Positions 1 to 8,925 are shown, counted from the stretch's first letter. The stretch: DNA of 47,597 nucleotides from Verrucomicrobiota bacterium (GCA_030604905.1 JAUVVA010000016.1:1-47597); one strand, 5' to 3'. Numbers and translations: made by a program. Notes: a model not told the origin generated them from the sequence alone.

Positions 1-2
1 GC

Positions 3-908
3 CGCCTCGCCGCCCTCAACGAGCTCGAACGCGTGCGCCGCGAGATCCAGGCCGCCGGTGCCCGCGGCGAGGGCGCCGGCGAGGGCGAAGGACGCGCCGC
101 CGCCCTGGCCGCCGCCGCCGAGGCCCTGCGCGAGGAGGCCCTGCGCCAACAGCAGACCGGCTCCGCCGAGGCCGCCCGCCAGCTCGCCGAGGCCGCCGCC
201 CAGGTCGCCGCCGCCGCTTCCGCCGCCCCGGTAACGCCGAGCCCCGGCTCGGCCCAGAGCCCCTCGTCCTCCCCCTCCTCTCCCGGCTCGGCTCAAAGCC
301 CTTCGCCCTCCTCCTCGCCCTCCGGCTCCCCCGGCTCCAGCCCCGGCACCGGCTCCTCCCCCTCCACCGCCTCCGCGTCGTCCTCCGGCGGCTCCGGCGC
401 TTCCGGCGAATCCTCCCCTCTCGCTTCGTCCTCTCCCAACCCCGCCTCGTCCTCCCGCAGCTCCTCCCAGCCCGGCTCCCCCGCCCGCGCCCCCGCCGGC
501 GCCCAGGCCGCCCTCACCCCCCGAGACCAGGCCCTCGCCCGCGCCGCGCGCCAGCTCCAGCGCGCCCTCGATCCCGCCGCGCCCGCCCACCTCGAACGCC
601 GCGCCGAGCTCGAGCTTGCCGCCGAATTCGCCGCCGTGCTCGTCTCGGAGGACGAGCCCGAGGACCTCCTGCGCATCCTCCGCGACGACACCCGCCGCGA
701 CCACCTGCCCGCCGGCGACTACGGCGAGATCCCGCTCAACCTCCGCGAAGCCGCCGTCCGCCTCGTCGCCCGCCTCGAGGCCGCCCGCCACACCCTCTCC
801 CGCGACGAGCAGATCCGCCGCTACAACCCCGAGGACCTCGACCCCCTCTACCGTGCCTCCATCGAGGCCTATTTCGAAAAACTCTCCCGCGAGGCCGCCC
901 GCCGCTGA
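3..908 (+). CDS. C-terminal part of an Ala/Ser/Pro-rich hypothetical protein (5' end outside window)
   Basis: The reading frame is open from the window edge, so only the C-terminal ~301 residues are seen; the GTG at 33 is not needed as a start. The first ~70 residues are Ala/Glu/Arg-rich and heptad-like, consistent with a coiled coil. A low-complexity Ser/Pro/Gly linker follows (about 225-520), then a charged C-terminal domain with an EIPLNLREAAVRL stretch that looks folded and ends EKLSREAARR. I recognise no catalytic motif. It stops 24 bp before the vWA gene, so the two are probably co-transcribed; proteins of this kind sit in MoxR/DUF58/vWA clusters. The Ser/Pro linker contains one copy of the GCCGAGC/GCTCGGC hairpin repeat (228-253), read as PSPGSA. 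Function unknown. Confidence 0.75.
   Translation, partial: RLAALNELERVRREIQAAGARGEGAGEGEGRAAALAAAAEALREEALRQQQTGSAEAARQLAEAAAQVAAAASAAPVTPSPGSAQSPSSSPSSPGSAQSPSPSSSPSGSPGSSPGTGSSPSTASASSSGGSGASGESSPLASSSPNPASSSRSSSQPGSPARAPAGAQAALTPRDQALARAARQLQRALDPAAPAHLERRAELELAAEFAAVLVSEDEPEDLLRILRDDTRRDHLPAGDYGEIPLNLREAAVRLVARLEAARHTLSRDEQIRRYNPEDLDPLYRASIEAYFEKLSREAARR
228..253. repeat. GCCGAGC-family hairpin inside the first gene
   Basis: CCGGTAAC then GCCGAGC-CCCG-GCTCGGC (236-253), read in frame as PVTPSPGSA within the Ser/Pro linker. A half-copy (CCCGGCTCGGCTC) follows near 283-296. Confidence 0.75.
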
Positions 909-932
909 GCCGCCGCCTCCCCCGCCGCCCCG

Positions 933-3353
933 ATGCTCGAAACCGTCTCCACCACCTCCTTCGCCTGGCGCTTCGGCGGCCCGCTCGCCGGCCTGCCGCC
1001 CGCCCTCGCCTGGACGCTCCTCGCCGCCCTTGCCCTCGCCGGCGCGGCGCTCATCCTCCTCAGCTACCGCCGCACGCTCGTCGCCCTCCCGTCCGGCCCC
1101 CGCCGCCTTCTCGTCTCGCTGCGCCTCCTCCTCTGGGCGGGCCTTCTCCTCGCCCTCGCCGGCCCCGCCCGCGTCGAGCGCATCCACAAAACGGATACAC
1201 CCCGCCCCCTCGCCGTCCTCGTCGACCGCTCCGGCAGCATGACCGCGCCCGACAACCGCCGCCAGACCCGCTCCGACGACGCCCTCCGCCGCTGGCGCGC
1301 CCTCGCCCCCGCCGCCGCCGCCGCGCACGGCGAGATCCGCGCCTTCGCCTTTGCCGATACCGACGCGCCCCTCCCCCTCGCCTCCTCCGCGCTCTCCGGC
1401 CCCGCGCTCTCGCTCGGCGCCGGCGAGCGCCCCGCCCCCGGCCAGACCCGCCTCTTCGAAAACCTCGACCACCTCCTCGCCCACGCCCCCGCCGGCGGCT
1501 GGGGCGGCATCGTGGCCCTCACCGACGGTCTCGATACCGTCGCGCTCGACTCCGCCGCCGCCCTCGAGGCCACCACCCGCGCCGCCCTCGCCTCCGCCAC
1601 TCCTTTCTACCTCGTGCCCGGCCGCAACCGCCACTCCGGCCGCCCCTTCCTCGCCTTTCGCGAGCTTTCCCTGCCCGCCCACGCGCCGCCCCGCAGCACC
1701 GTGCGCCTCGAGCTCGCCGTCGACTCCTACCAGGCCGCCGACCGCGTGGTGGATCTGCACCTGCGCGTCGGGGAACGCGTCCTGCCCCCCAGCTCCCTCC
1801 TCCTCGAATCCGGCCGCCGCCTCCGCACCGTGAGCCTCGACCTCGAGGCCGCCGAGCCCGGCCTGCTCCCCGTCGAGCTGCGCCTCGGCGAAGGCCCCGA
1901 GGCCCCCACTCTCCGCGCCGAGGTCCGCGTCGCCCCGCCCTCCGCCACCCGCATCCTCTACTTCCAGGGCGGCCTCGACTGGGGCTACCGTTTCCTCGCC
2001 GACATCCTCCGCCGCGATCCCTCCTTCTCGCTCGATCCCGTCTTCCACCTCGGCACCGAGGCCGCGCCGCGCCCGGCCGGCGCCGCCCAGGCCCGCCGCC
2101 CCGGCTCGCCCTCGGGCCGCCCCGCCCTCGCCGCCCTGCCCGACACCCTCGCCGGCTACTCCGGCCACGATCTCGTCATCCTCGCCAACGCCCAGGCGCG
2201 CCAGTTCACCGCGGCCCAGCAGGAGGCCCTCTCCGCCTGGGTGCGCCAGGGCGGCGTCCTGCTCTTCCTCGCGCCCGACGAGGCCGCCACCCACGCCTAC
2301 GCCGGCACCGAGCTGGAGAAGATGTTGCCCGTCGTCTTCGCCGCGCCCGCCCCCGCCGCGGCCGAGGACGCCGCCCTCGCCGAGTTTCGCGAGCAGATGC
2401 GCCGTATGGGCGCGCAAAACTCCATCGAGCGCGACTTCGCCCAGCGCGCCGCGCGCGAGACCCGCGTCGCCCCGCTCCACGACTTCGCCTGGGAGCCCGC
2501 CGCGCGCCAGCTCCTCGGCCCCGAGATCACCGAGATCGCGCCCCGCTTCGCCCACTACTCGCGCGTGCACCGCGCCAAGCCGGCCGCCGAGGTCCTCGCC
2601 CGCCACCCGCGCGACCTCGCGCCGCGCGGCGACGAGGGCTCCGCCGCCGAGGAGCGCGCCATCCTGCTCGCCCTCCAACGCTACGGCCGCGGCTGGAGCG
2701 CCGTGCTCACCAGCGACGCCCTCTGGCGCTGGAAACTCGCCCAGCCGAGCGAGGACCGCGGCGTGGAGCGCTTCTGGCAAAACCTGCTCGCCTGGCTCTC
2801 GCGAGAGGTCGCCCGCGGTCCCCGTTTCGAGCGCGCCCCGCTCCAGGCCGAGCCCGGCCGCGAGCTCGTGTTTCGCATCGCCGGCGCCGCCACGCGCCTC
2901 GGCGGCGTCACCATCGAGATCGACCCCGAGTCGCGCCCTCCCGGCCAGGCCGCGCCCACGACCCAGATCCCGCTCTTCGCCCGCGGCGAGGACGGCGGCC
3001 TCCGCCTCCACCCCTGGACCCCGCCCTCCGAGGGACGTTGGCTGCTCACCGCGCGCGGCGCCGCCGACGAGGAGCTGATCGCGCGCCACTGGATCACCGT
3101 GAGCCGCCTCGCCACCGGCGAGGATTCCGGCCTGCCGCCCGACGAGGCCCTGCTCCGCGGCCTCGCCGAGCGCAGCGGCGGCGCCGTGCTCGACACCACC
3201 CCGCCCGTCGCCTGGCGCGCCGCCTCCGCCCGCTCGCCCACCTTCGTGCGCGAGACGCTCGAGCCCCTCTGGCACCGCCCTTGGATCTTCCTCGCCCTCC
3301 TCGGCCTCTACGCCACCGAGCTGCTGCTCCGCCGCCGCTTCAAGCTCCTCTAA
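933..3353 (+). CDS. vWA-domain membrane protein with glutamine-amidotransferase-like fold
   Basis: This is an 806-residue protein. Two hydrophobic segments near residues 27-45 and 60-78 anchor the N-terminus. A von Willebrand factor A domain follows, with the MIDAS core VLVDRSGSM (Asp98, Ser100, Ser102). Around residues 340-460 there is a class I glutamine-amidotransferase-like region, with an ILYFQGGLDWGYRFL opening and a DLVILANAQA...WVRQGGVLLFL core; such regions in this family normally lack the catalytic Cys. The protein ends with a membrane segment (WIFLALLGLYATELLL) and a basic tail. It resembles BatA-type proteins encoded beside MoxR ATPases and DUF58 proteins, thought to act in envelope assembly or stress. 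It sits 24 bp after the preceding gene and 45 bp before the DUF4159 gene. Domain calls are from motifs only. Confidence 0.85.
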   Translation: MLETVSTTSFAWRFGGPLAGLPPALAWTLLAALALAGAALILLSYRRTLVALPSGPRRLLVSLRLLLWAGLLLALAGPARVERIHKTDTPRPLAVLVDRSGSMTAPDNRRQTRSDDALRRWRALAPAAAAAHGEIRAFAFADTDAPLPLASSALSGPALSLGAGERPAPGQTRLFENLDHLLAHAPAGGWGGIVALTDGLDTVALDSAAALEATTRAALASATPFYLVPGRNRHSGRPFLAFRELSLPAHAPPRSTVRLELAVDSYQAADRVVDLHLRVGERVLPPSSLLLESGRRLRTVSLDLEAAEPGLLPVELRLGEGPEAPTLRAEVRVAPPSATRILYFQGGLDWGYRFLADILRRDPSFSLDPVFHLGTEAAPRPAGAAQARRPGSPSGRPALAALPDTLAGYSGHDLVILANAQARQFTAAQQEALSAWVRQGGVLLFLAPDEAATHAYAGTELEKMLPVVFAAPAPAAAEDAALAEFREQMRRMGAQNSIERDFAQRAARETRVAPLHDFAWEPAARQLLGPEITEIAPRFAHYSRVHRAKPAAEVLARHPRDLAPRGDEGSAAEERAILLALQRYGRGWSAVLTSDALWRWKLAQPSEDRGVERFWQNLLAWLSREVARGPRFERAPLQAEPGRELVFRIAGAATRLGGVTIEIDPESRPPGQAAPTTQIPLFARGEDGGLRLHPWTPPSEGRWLLTARGAADEELIARHWITVSRLATGEDSGLPPDEALLRGLAERSGGAVLDTTPPVAWRAASARSPTFVRETLEPLWHRPWIFLALLGLYATELLLRRRFKLL

Positions 3354-3398
3354 GACGCCGCGCCCGCACTCCCTCCTTTCCTCGCTCCCTCTCCTCCC

Positions 3399-4136
3399 GT
3401 GAACCGTCAGGCCTTCCTCAAGCTCATCGCCACCGGCGGCGCCTCCTTCCTCGGGCTGCGCGCCCTCGGCCCGCTCGCCTCCGCCGCGCCGGCCCCTGCG
3501 GGCATCCCCTGGGCGCGCCTGCGCTACCGCTCGCTCGGCGGCGACACCACCAACTGGGGCGTGCATCCCCAAGGCGACCTCAACTTCATCGACCACCTGC
3601 ACGAAAACACCACCGCGCGCCTCGAGCGCCGCTGGAACGTCGCCGACGTCAACAAGCTCTCCGACCTCACCGCCTACCCCTTCCTCTTCATGCACGGGGA
3701 GCGCCCGCCCGAGCTCAGCGACGCCGAGTGCGCCAACCTCCGCGAATACCTCCTGCGCGGCGGCTTCCTCCTCGCCGAGGACTGCGTGATCGGCAGCAAC
3801 ACGATGGGGGCGAACAACCGCAACGACCACTTTTTCCGCCGCATGGCCGAGTATGACCTCGCGCGCATTCTGCCCGGCGCGCGCCTGCGCCGCCTGCCCA
3901 ACGACCACCCGGTTTTCCACATGGTTTTCGACATGCCGGCCGGCCTGCCGCACATGCAAGGCACGCCGCACGGCTTGCACGGGCTCGAGCACGAGGGGCG
4001 CATCGTGGCGCTGCTCAGCCCGAGCGACATCCACTGCGGCTGGACCGCGGGCGACCGCTGGTTCGGCGCCGGCAAGACCCGTGAGGCCCTGCGCATGGGC
4101 GCCAACTTCTACACTTACGCGATGACCCGCGACTGA
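3399..4136 (+). CDS. DUF4159-domain exported protein
   Basis: A 245-residue protein starting at GTG, preceded by a pyrimidine-rich CTCCTCCC leader and no ribosome-binding site. The N-terminus (MNRQAFLKLIATGGASFLGL to about Ala30) is a signal or Tat-like export sequence, though only one Arg is present where Tat signals have two. The rest matches DUF4159: YPFLFMHGERPPELSD, NLREYLLRGGFLLAEDC and a C-terminal region containing LLSPSDIHCGW. DUF4159 proteins have a glutamine-amidotransferase-like fold and are usually encoded with vWA/BatA proteins and MoxR ATPases, as here. The molecular role is not established. It is the last gene of this plus-strand group and is convergent with fabD. Confidence 0.85.
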   Translation: MNRQAFLKLIATGGASFLGLRALGPLASAAPAPAGIPWARLRYRSLGGDTTNWGVHPQGDLNFIDHLHENTTARLERRWNVADVNKLSDLTAYPFLFMHGERPPELSDAECANLREYLLRGGFLLAEDCVIGSNTMGANNRNDHFFRRMAEYDLARILPGARLRRLPNDHPVFHMVFDMPAGLPHMQGTPHGLHGLEHEGRIVALLSPSDIHCGWTAGDRWFGAGKTREALRMGANFYTYAMTRD

Positions 4137-4149
4137 GCGGCCGCGCACC

Positions 4150-4183
4150 GGCCTGGGCCCGACTCAAGATCGCAGCCCAGGCC
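4150..4183. terminator. Stem-loop between convergent genes
   Basis: A perfect 9-bp inverted repeat, GGCCTGGGC (4150-4158) and GCCCAGGCC (4175-4183), encloses a 16-nt loop in the 133-bp gap between the DUF4159 gene and fabD, which converge. There is no T-tract on either side, so intrinsic termination is uncertain. Confidence 0.35.
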
Positions 4184-4188
4184 CGCTT

Positions 4189-4228
4189 CTCCGTGCGCTC
4201 GGTGTCCGTGCTCCGTGAGCTCCGTGCC
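4189..4228. repeat. CTCCGTG-type degenerate repeat
   Basis: About 40 bp made of close variants of CTCCGTG and CTCGGTG follow the stem-loop. A reverse-strand relative (GAGGGCGCGGAGCGCGGACA) lies at 7496-7532. Both are intergenic and are not explained by coding. Confidence 0.5.
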
Positions 4229-4269
4229 GAAACGACCGCGTCGCAACCCGGCGTTCCGGCCGCCCGGCC

Positions 4270-5187
4270 TCACGCCGCGCAGTCGGCAAACTCGGACACG
4301 CTGCGCACCTGCCAGCTCTTGTCGGTGCGCTTCGCCAAGCCCGCGAGCACGCCGCCGGGCCCGAGCTCGAGAAAGCTCACCGCCGCCGCGCCGCCGGCCG
4401 TTTCCACCGCCGAGCGCATGCAGTCTTCCCAAAGCACGGAGGACACCACCTGCTTCACCAGCGCCTCCTTGATCGCCGCCGGCTCCGAGACCGCGCGGCC
4501 CGTCGTGTTGGTGAACACCGTGAACTTCGGCGCCGCAAACTGCACCGTGTCGAGGAAAGCCGCGAACGCCGCGCGCGCCGGCTCCATCAGGCGCGAGTGG
4601 TAGGCGCCCGCCACGTTGAGCGGGATGACCTTCTTGATGCCGTGGTCCTTCGCCGCCGCCACCGCCGCGTCCACCTTGGCCTTCTCGCCGGACACGATGA
4701 TCTGGCCGGGCGCGTTGAAATTCGCCGCCTCGATGTCGAAGGCCGCGCACAGCTCGGCCACCTTGGCCCGCTCCTCGCCGATGATCGCGGCCATGCCGCC
4801 GAGCGATTGCTCGCAGGCCACCTGCATCAGACGGCCACGCTCGGCCACGACGCGCAGCCCCGTGGCAAAATCAAACACGCCGGCCGCGGTGTAGGCCGTC
4901 ACTTCGCCAAGCGAAAGCCCCAGCGCCATCGACACGTCGCCGAGCTTGCCCTGCTCGCGCAGGATAGCGTGCAGCGCCATGCCGTGCACGAAGAGCGCCG
5001 GCTGGCAGACCTTGGTCTGGGTGAGCTCGGCGTCCGGGCCCTCGAAGGAGAGCTTGGTCAGGCTCCAGCCCAGCACGCGGTCGGCCTCGTCATAAAGCGC
5101 GCGAACCGTCGCGGAGTTTTCGTAGAGCGACTTGCCCATGCCGACTTTTTGGGCGCCTTGACCGGCGAAGAGGAGAGCGGTGGCCAT
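4270..5187 (-). CDS. fabD: Malonyl-CoA:ACP transacylase
   Basis: Transfers malonyl from CoA to acyl carrier protein for fatty-acid chain extension. The start is the ATG at 5187, giving MATALLFAGQGAQKVGMG, which is where the family begins; the 15 upstream in-frame residues are not FabD-like. Visible motifs are FAGQGAQ (substrate entrance), GLSLGE with the nucleophile Ser, RGRLMQ with the carboxylate-binding Arg, and NVAGAYHSRLM with the catalytic His. The nucleophile elbow reads GLSLGE where many proteobacterial enzymes have GHSLGE; this variant also occurs in other FabD lineages. Length is normal (305 residues). It is the last gene of a minus-strand run of ketosynthase, carrier and reductase genes, so it could feed malonyl-ACP to the KAS III at 6318 as well as to general fatty-acid synthesis. 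No Shine-Dalgarno is visible. Confidence 0.95.
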   Translation of the reverse strand: MATALLFAGQGAQKVGMGKSLYENSATVRALYDEADRVLGWSLTKLSFEGPDAELTQTKVCQPALFVHGMALHAILREQGKLGDVSMALGLSLGEVTAYTAAGVFDFATGLRVVAERGRLMQVACEQSLGGMAAIIGEERAKVAELCAAFDIEAANFNAPGQIIVSGEKAKVDAAVAAAKDHGIKKVIPLNVAGAYHSRLMEPARAAFAAFLDTVQFAAPKFTVFTNTTGRAVSEPAAIKEALVKQVVSSVLWEDCMRSAVETAGGAAAVSFLELGPGGVLAGLAKRTDKSWQVRSVSEFADCAA

Positions 5188-5296
5188 AAGGGAAAGGCGG
5201 AAAGCGCTAAGGCCCCGCCCCCGCGAAACCAAGGCCGAAAACGGCGCGTGTTTTGTTCGCTTCGCGCGCGCCCGGGGAGGGCGCCGCCGCCGCGCC

Positions 5297-5932
5297 TCAA
5301 ACCGGAGCCGCCGCCGCCGGATTGCCGAAGACGGTGATGCCCGCCTTCACCGGACGAATCACCACCGAGCCCGCGCCGATCACCGCGCCGTCGCCGACCG
5401 ACACCCCCGGGATCACCGAGGCGCCCGAGCCCATGAACACCGACTCCCCGACGCTGCAATGGCCGGTCACGTCACAGTGCGCCGAGAGCGTCGAGTAGGC
5501 GCCGATGCTGACATCGTGCCCGACGCTCGAACAGCAGTTCACCATCACGAAATCACCGAGGCGAATGAAGCTCGTCACCACGACGCCGGGGCAAAGCACC
5601 ACGCCCTCGCCCAGCTCGACCTTGCCGCCCAGCACGACCGAGGGATGCACAAAGGTGAGAAACCGGGCCCCGCGCCCACGCAGATCCTCACAAAGCGGGC
5701 GCTTGATCTTCGGGTGGCCGATCCCGCAGACCAGCAGATCTCCGTCGTTCGGCGAATAATCCTTCACCGCGGAGACCACCCCCACCGGCAGCCCAAAGCC
5801 CGCCAAGGCCTCCTTGCGATCGTCCAAAAACCCGCCGACCTCCCAGGTCCGGCCGCAATCCGGGTGCTGGAGGAGCCAGTAATACATCTCCCGGCCAAAG
5901 CCTCCGGCTCCAAGGATGAGGACTCGCTTCAT
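5297..5932 (-). CDS. NeuD/PglD-type sugar O- or N-acyltransferase
   Basis: A 211-residue protein. The start at ATG 5932 gives MKRVLILGAGGFGREMYYWL, the Rossmann-like N-terminal domain of the NeuD/PglD family that binds the nucleotide sugar. A left-handed beta-helix of hexapeptide repeats follows from about residue 90. SSVGHDVSIG carries the His that acts as base in PglD-type enzymes, and the tail FGNPAAAAPV is typical of the family. Members transfer acyl groups to amino sugars or sialic acids. It lies 161 bp after a carrier protein gene, in a block that also has a ketosynthase, SDR and acyl ligase, so an acyl-ACP donor is plausible. The exact sugar and acyl group cannot be read from the sequence. 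Confidence 0.85.
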   Translation of the reverse strand: MKRVLILGAGGFGREMYYWLLQHPDCGRTWEVGGFLDDRKEALAGFGLPVGVVSAVKDYSPNDGDLLVCGIGHPKIKRPLCEDLRGRGARFLTFVHPSVVLGGKVELGEGVVLCPGVVVTSFIRLGDFVMVNCCSSVGHDVSIGAYSTLSAHCDVTGHCSVGESVFMGSGASVIPGVSVGDGAVIGAGSVVIRPVKAGITVFGNPAAAAPV

Positions 5933-6010
5933 GGTTGTTTGACGTTCGTAGGTGCTTTCGGGGGTAAGGACAAGATCAGTCGCGGCGAGGGAAATCGCCG
6001 CGCTCAAGCC

Positions 6011-6029
6011 GGATCCGCAGGGCGGATCC
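6011..6029. repeat. Perfect 8-bp hairpin in intergenic gap
   Basis: GGATCCGC (6011-6018), loop AGG, GCGGATCC (6022-6029). It lies in the 161-bp gap between the carrier protein and acyltransferase genes and could be a processing or attenuation hairpin. No T-tract follows. Confidence 0.5.
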
Positions 6030-6093
6030 ACGGGCGGGTCGAGGCCCGGGCGACAGCTTGCGCGCTGTGTTCAAACCAAAATCGCGCACGCGT

Positions 6094-6321
6094 TCATTGG
6101 GTGGCGACCCGGTGAATATCCGCGAAGGTTTTGCATTCGGCGAGCTGCTCGGCCGAGATCTGCCGCCCGAAACAGCTGTCCACGACCGCGAGCGTGATCA
6201 GGGCCGCGAGCGAGTCCCACCACGGCAGCTCCCGGAAGCGCGCCTCCGGGACGATGCTGCCGGGCTCCGCGTTGGAGATCGAGACTTCGAGTTCCTTCAA
6301 AAAAGCGTCGAGCGTGGTCAT
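6094..6321 (-). CDS. Acyl carrier protein (second, 75 aa)
   Basis: A 75-residue acidic helical protein starting at MTTLDAFLKELEVS. The phosphopantetheine site is WWDSLAAL, with Ser37. Its ATG overlaps the stop codon of the KAS III gene in an ATGA arrangement, indicating translational coupling with the ketosynthase. This favours a dedicated carrier for that enzyme over the housekeeping AcpP. An upstream in-frame extension to 6489 overlaps the ketosynthase gene and has no carrier-like sequence, so it is not used. Confidence 0.85.
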   Translation of the reverse strand: MTTLDAFLKELEVSISNAEPGSIVPEARFRELPWWDSLAALITLAVVDSCFGRQISAEQLAECKTFADIHRVATQ

Positions 6322-7421
6322 GATTGGGGAGAAGCTAGGGCGGTGTCGGGGGGCGCGTAGGAAAAGGTCTCGCAACAGGCGAGCGGTCCGAGCGAGCCCA
6401 CGCAACTGGCCCAACTCAGGCCCACGCCAAAACCCGAGCAAAGCACCAGCAACTCCTCCTTCGCCAGGCGCGGCGCCAGGTCGTGACACAACACCGAGGC
6501 GATCGAGGCCGAGCTCTGGTTGCCAAACTCCGCCAGCGTGCCCGCCGGCACCTTCTCCATCGGCACCTTCAGCCGCTTGGCCAGGCTGTTGAGGATAAAC
6601 CGATTCGCCTGGTGAAACACGAAGGCGTCGACCCGCTCCGCCGGCTGCCCGGCAAACTCGAGGATCTCCCGCACCGCGCCGGGCTCTTCACGCAGGGTAA
6701 AGTTGAACACGTCCAGCCCGCGCATCGCGAGGTGGGCGGGCGTCCGGGTGTTGCCCTCGCTGTCGACCGCCTCGACTCCCGTCGCCGGGCCGTGGGGCAT
6801 GCGGTGCGCGCCGGCCGGGATCTTGATCGCATCGTGCCCCGCGCCGTCGGAGTGCAGGTCGAAACACCAGGGCCGCGCCTCCTCGCAACGCTCCAACAAG
6901 GTGGCGGAGCAGGCGTCGCCGAAGAGCGGCACCAGCGCACGGTCGCGCGGGTGGATGGTCTGCGTGATGGTGTCGCCCGCGAGCAGGAGCACGCGGCGGC
7001 AGCCCCCCGCCTCGATCATGCCGCCCGCGACGTAGGCTCCATAGACCCAGCCCGAACAGCCTTGGTTGAGATCGAAGGCCGCGGCGGATTTCGGCAGGCC
7101 GAGACGCCCGTGGAGCAGGTTGGCGTTGCAGGGCTGGAAATGGTCGGGCGTCTGCGTGACAAACACCACCGCGTCGATCTCCGCCGCGGCCACTCCACAG
7201 CGCTCGAGCAGACGGCGCGCGGCCGCCTCGCCGAGATCGAGCGTGGTCACGCCCGGCGGCGCGGCATGGCGCCGGTGGATGCCGACAAAATCCCGCACCC
7301 GCGCCAACTGATCCGGCGCGTCGGCGAAGAGCGGCGCGTCGTCCTCCAGCTTTCGCACCTCGGGGCCCGTGCACGTCGCCACGCCGCGCAGGCAGACGTG
7401 GGAAAAACGGGCTCGGGGCAT
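6318..7421 (-). CDS. 3-oxoacyl-ACP synthase III family ketosynthase
   Basis: A 367-residue KAS III/FabH-like condensing enzyme with the full Cys-His-Asn triad: Cys122 in DLNQGCSGWVYG, His270 in FVFHQANRFI and Asn301 in EFGNQSSASI. Enzymes of this type condense an acyl-CoA or acyl-ACP starter with malonyl-ACP to a 3-ketoacyl-ACP. Being clustered with its own carriers, an AMP ligase, an SDR and a sugar acyltransferase, it looks like a specialised copy rather than the fatty-acid FabH. It is longer than classical FabH (~320), with an additional stretch around residues 180-235 and a ~15-residue C-terminal tail. It starts 132 bp after the ligase gene; that gap is AT-rich next to the ATG, so a separate promoter is possible. 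Confidence 0.9.
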   Translation of the reverse strand: MPRARFSHVCLRGVATCTGPEVRKLEDDAPLFADAPDQLARVRDFVGIHRRHAAPPGVTTLDLGEAAARRLLERCGVAAAEIDAVVFVTQTPDHFQPCNANLLHGRLGLPKSAAAFDLNQGCSGWVYGAYVAGGMIEAGGCRRVLLLAGDTITQTIHPRDRALVPLFGDACSATLLERCEEARPWCFDLHSDGAGHDAIKIPAGAHRMPHGPATGVEAVDSEGNTRTPAHLAMRGLDVFNFTLREEPGAVREILEFAGQPAERVDAFVFHQANRFILNSLAKRLKVPMEKVPAGTLAEFGNQSSASIASVLCHDLAPRLAKEELLVLCSGFGVGLSWASCVGSLGPLACCETFSYAPPDTALASPQS

Positions 7422-7495
7422 GGCGTTTAAAAATCAAATCGGGCCCGAAACGACAACCACGTTCTGCCCCGTTGTTCTCCCCGTCGTCGCCTGTT

Positions 7496-7532
7496 GGCCA
7501 CGAGGGCGCGGAGCGCGGACACCCGAGGGCAC
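7496..7532. repeat. Degenerate GAGGGC/GCGGAG repeat
   Basis: Lies in the 132-bp gap between ligase and KAS III genes. Read on the reverse strand it gives GTGCCCTCGGGTGTCCGCGC and onward, the same family as 4189-4228. Confidence 0.4.
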
Positions 7533-7553
7533 CTAGCGCAAACTCCATCCGAT

Positions 7554-8900
7554 TCAGCGCCGGATCTTTTTGAACCGGTCCCCAAACGCGGTCTTCTCGA
7601 CGATCCGCAGACGCACCGGCACCTTGTAGGAGTCGAGGCGCCCGTGGCAGTGCTCCCGGACCCGGCGCTTCAAGACCGCCAGCTCGATCTCGCCCACCGG
7701 CACCACCTGCGCCGCCACGATCTGCCCGGTGATGGCGTTGGGCTCGCCGTAGACCATGCAGTCCCCGATCTCGGGCATCTCCAGCAGCACGCTCTCCACC
7801 TCGCCCGGCAGCACCTTTTGCCCGCCCACGTTGATCAGCTCCTTCCTGCGCCCGACGATCCGCAGGAAGCCGCCCTCCGCCTCCTGGACAAGATCACCGG
7901 TCATGAACCATCCGTCCGGCGTGAAACTCTCCATGTCGTGATTCAGGTAACCCAGGATCTGGGTCTTGCTGCGCAACCACAACTCGCCGTCCACCACCCG
8001 CGTCTCGACGTCGGGGTCGTCGAGCTTGAGCAAGGTGCTGTCGGACGACGCGCTCTGCGTCGCGGAAATGCCCGTCTCCGAGGTGCCGAAGGTCTGGATG
8101 AGTTTCACCTTCGGCAGGGCCTCGCGCAGCCGATGCAGCAAGGATTCCGGCATCGGCTCGGTGCCGTAGGTCACGATCCGCAGCGAAGAAAGATCCTGCG
8201 TCCGCCACGCGTCCGAGAGCAGCAGCAAGTTCAGAAAGGTCGGCGAGGCGGGCAAGACCTGCACGCGGTGCCGCGCGATCAACGCGGCGACGTGGTGGGG
8301 CTCGCGCGTGGTCGGCGCCACCAGCGTGATGCCCGAGGCGAGCGCGTGCAGCAGCGTGTTCAAGCCGCCGATGTGGTCGAACATCAGGAACACCATCATC
8401 ACCAGCCCGCGGGGACGCCGCCCGCGAAACGACTCCAGCAGCGTGTCGAAGTCGTGCAACATCGCCTTCGGCGCCCCGGTGCTGCCGCTGCTAAACAAAA
8501 TCAGGCCGGCCCGCCCGGAGGCGGCGAGACGCTCAACCAAGTCATGCCGCGCGGGCTCGGCCCCCGTCACCGGGCGGAGCTCCCCCGCCCCGGCGCCCAG
8601 GTCCACCACCCACCTCACCCGCCCCGCCGCCAGCCGCTGCGCCACCTCCTCCGGCACCGAGTTGGCGATCGGCACCGCCACCAGCCCGGCCTCGGCGAGC
8701 ACCAGCAACCACGCGACCGCCGCGCAGGAGTAGTCACCGATGACCGCGACCGTCTCGCCCGCCCGGACGGCGCCGGCCTTCAGACAGGCCCGCACCCGCA
8801 CGATCTCCGCCGCCAGGTCCGCGTAGCGCGCGCTCGCCGACTCGCGCAGCAGAAAGGGCGTGTCGCCCGCCGCCTCGATGCGCTCGATCAGCCAGTGCAT
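7554..8900 (-). CDS. AMP-dependent acyl-CoA/acyl-ACP ligase (ANL superfamily)
   Basis: A 448-residue adenylate-forming enzyme. Motifs run in order: the ATP-binding loop LILFSSGSTGAPKAM (~res 133-147), QTFGTSETG, GWFMTGDL, the hinge GRRKELINVGGQKVLPGEVE, and the C-terminal catalytic Lys region DRFKKIRR. It activates a carboxylic acid as acyl-AMP and passes it to CoA or a carrier-protein thiol. It is shorter than typical acyl-CoA synthetases (500-560), mainly in the N-terminal part, as for stand-alone ligases in polysaccharide and polyketide clusters. Location between the SDR and KAS III genes suggests it loads the starter acid for the cluster. The substrate cannot be inferred. Confidence 0.88.
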   Translation of the reverse strand: MHWLIERIEAAGDTPFLLRESASARYADLAAEIVRVRACLKAGAVRAGETVAVIGDYSCAAVAWLLVLAEAGLVAVPIANSVPEEVAQRLAAGRVRWVVDLGAGAGELRPVTGAEPARHDLVERLAASGRAGLILFSSGSTGAPKAMLHDFDTLLESFRGRRPRGLVMMVFLMFDHIGGLNTLLHALASGITLVAPTTREPHHVAALIARHRVQVLPASPTFLNLLLLSDAWRTQDLSSLRIVTYGTEPMPESLLHRLREALPKVKLIQTFGTSETGISATQSASSDSTLLKLDDPDVETRVVDGELWLRSKTQILGYLNHDMESFTPDGWFMTGDLVQEAEGGFLRIVGRRKELINVGGQKVLPGEVESVLLEMPEIGDCMVYGEPNAITGQIVAAQVVPVGEIELAVLKRRVREHCHGRLDSYKVPVRLRIVEKTAFGDRFKKIRR

Positions 8901-8925
8901 GGGAAAAACGCGGGCCGCGCCCGGC

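Noticed and set aside
4270-5187. GLSLGE in FabD as a lost active site
   Set aside because: The Ser nucleophile, Arg and His are all present, and Leu in place of the first His is a known variant.
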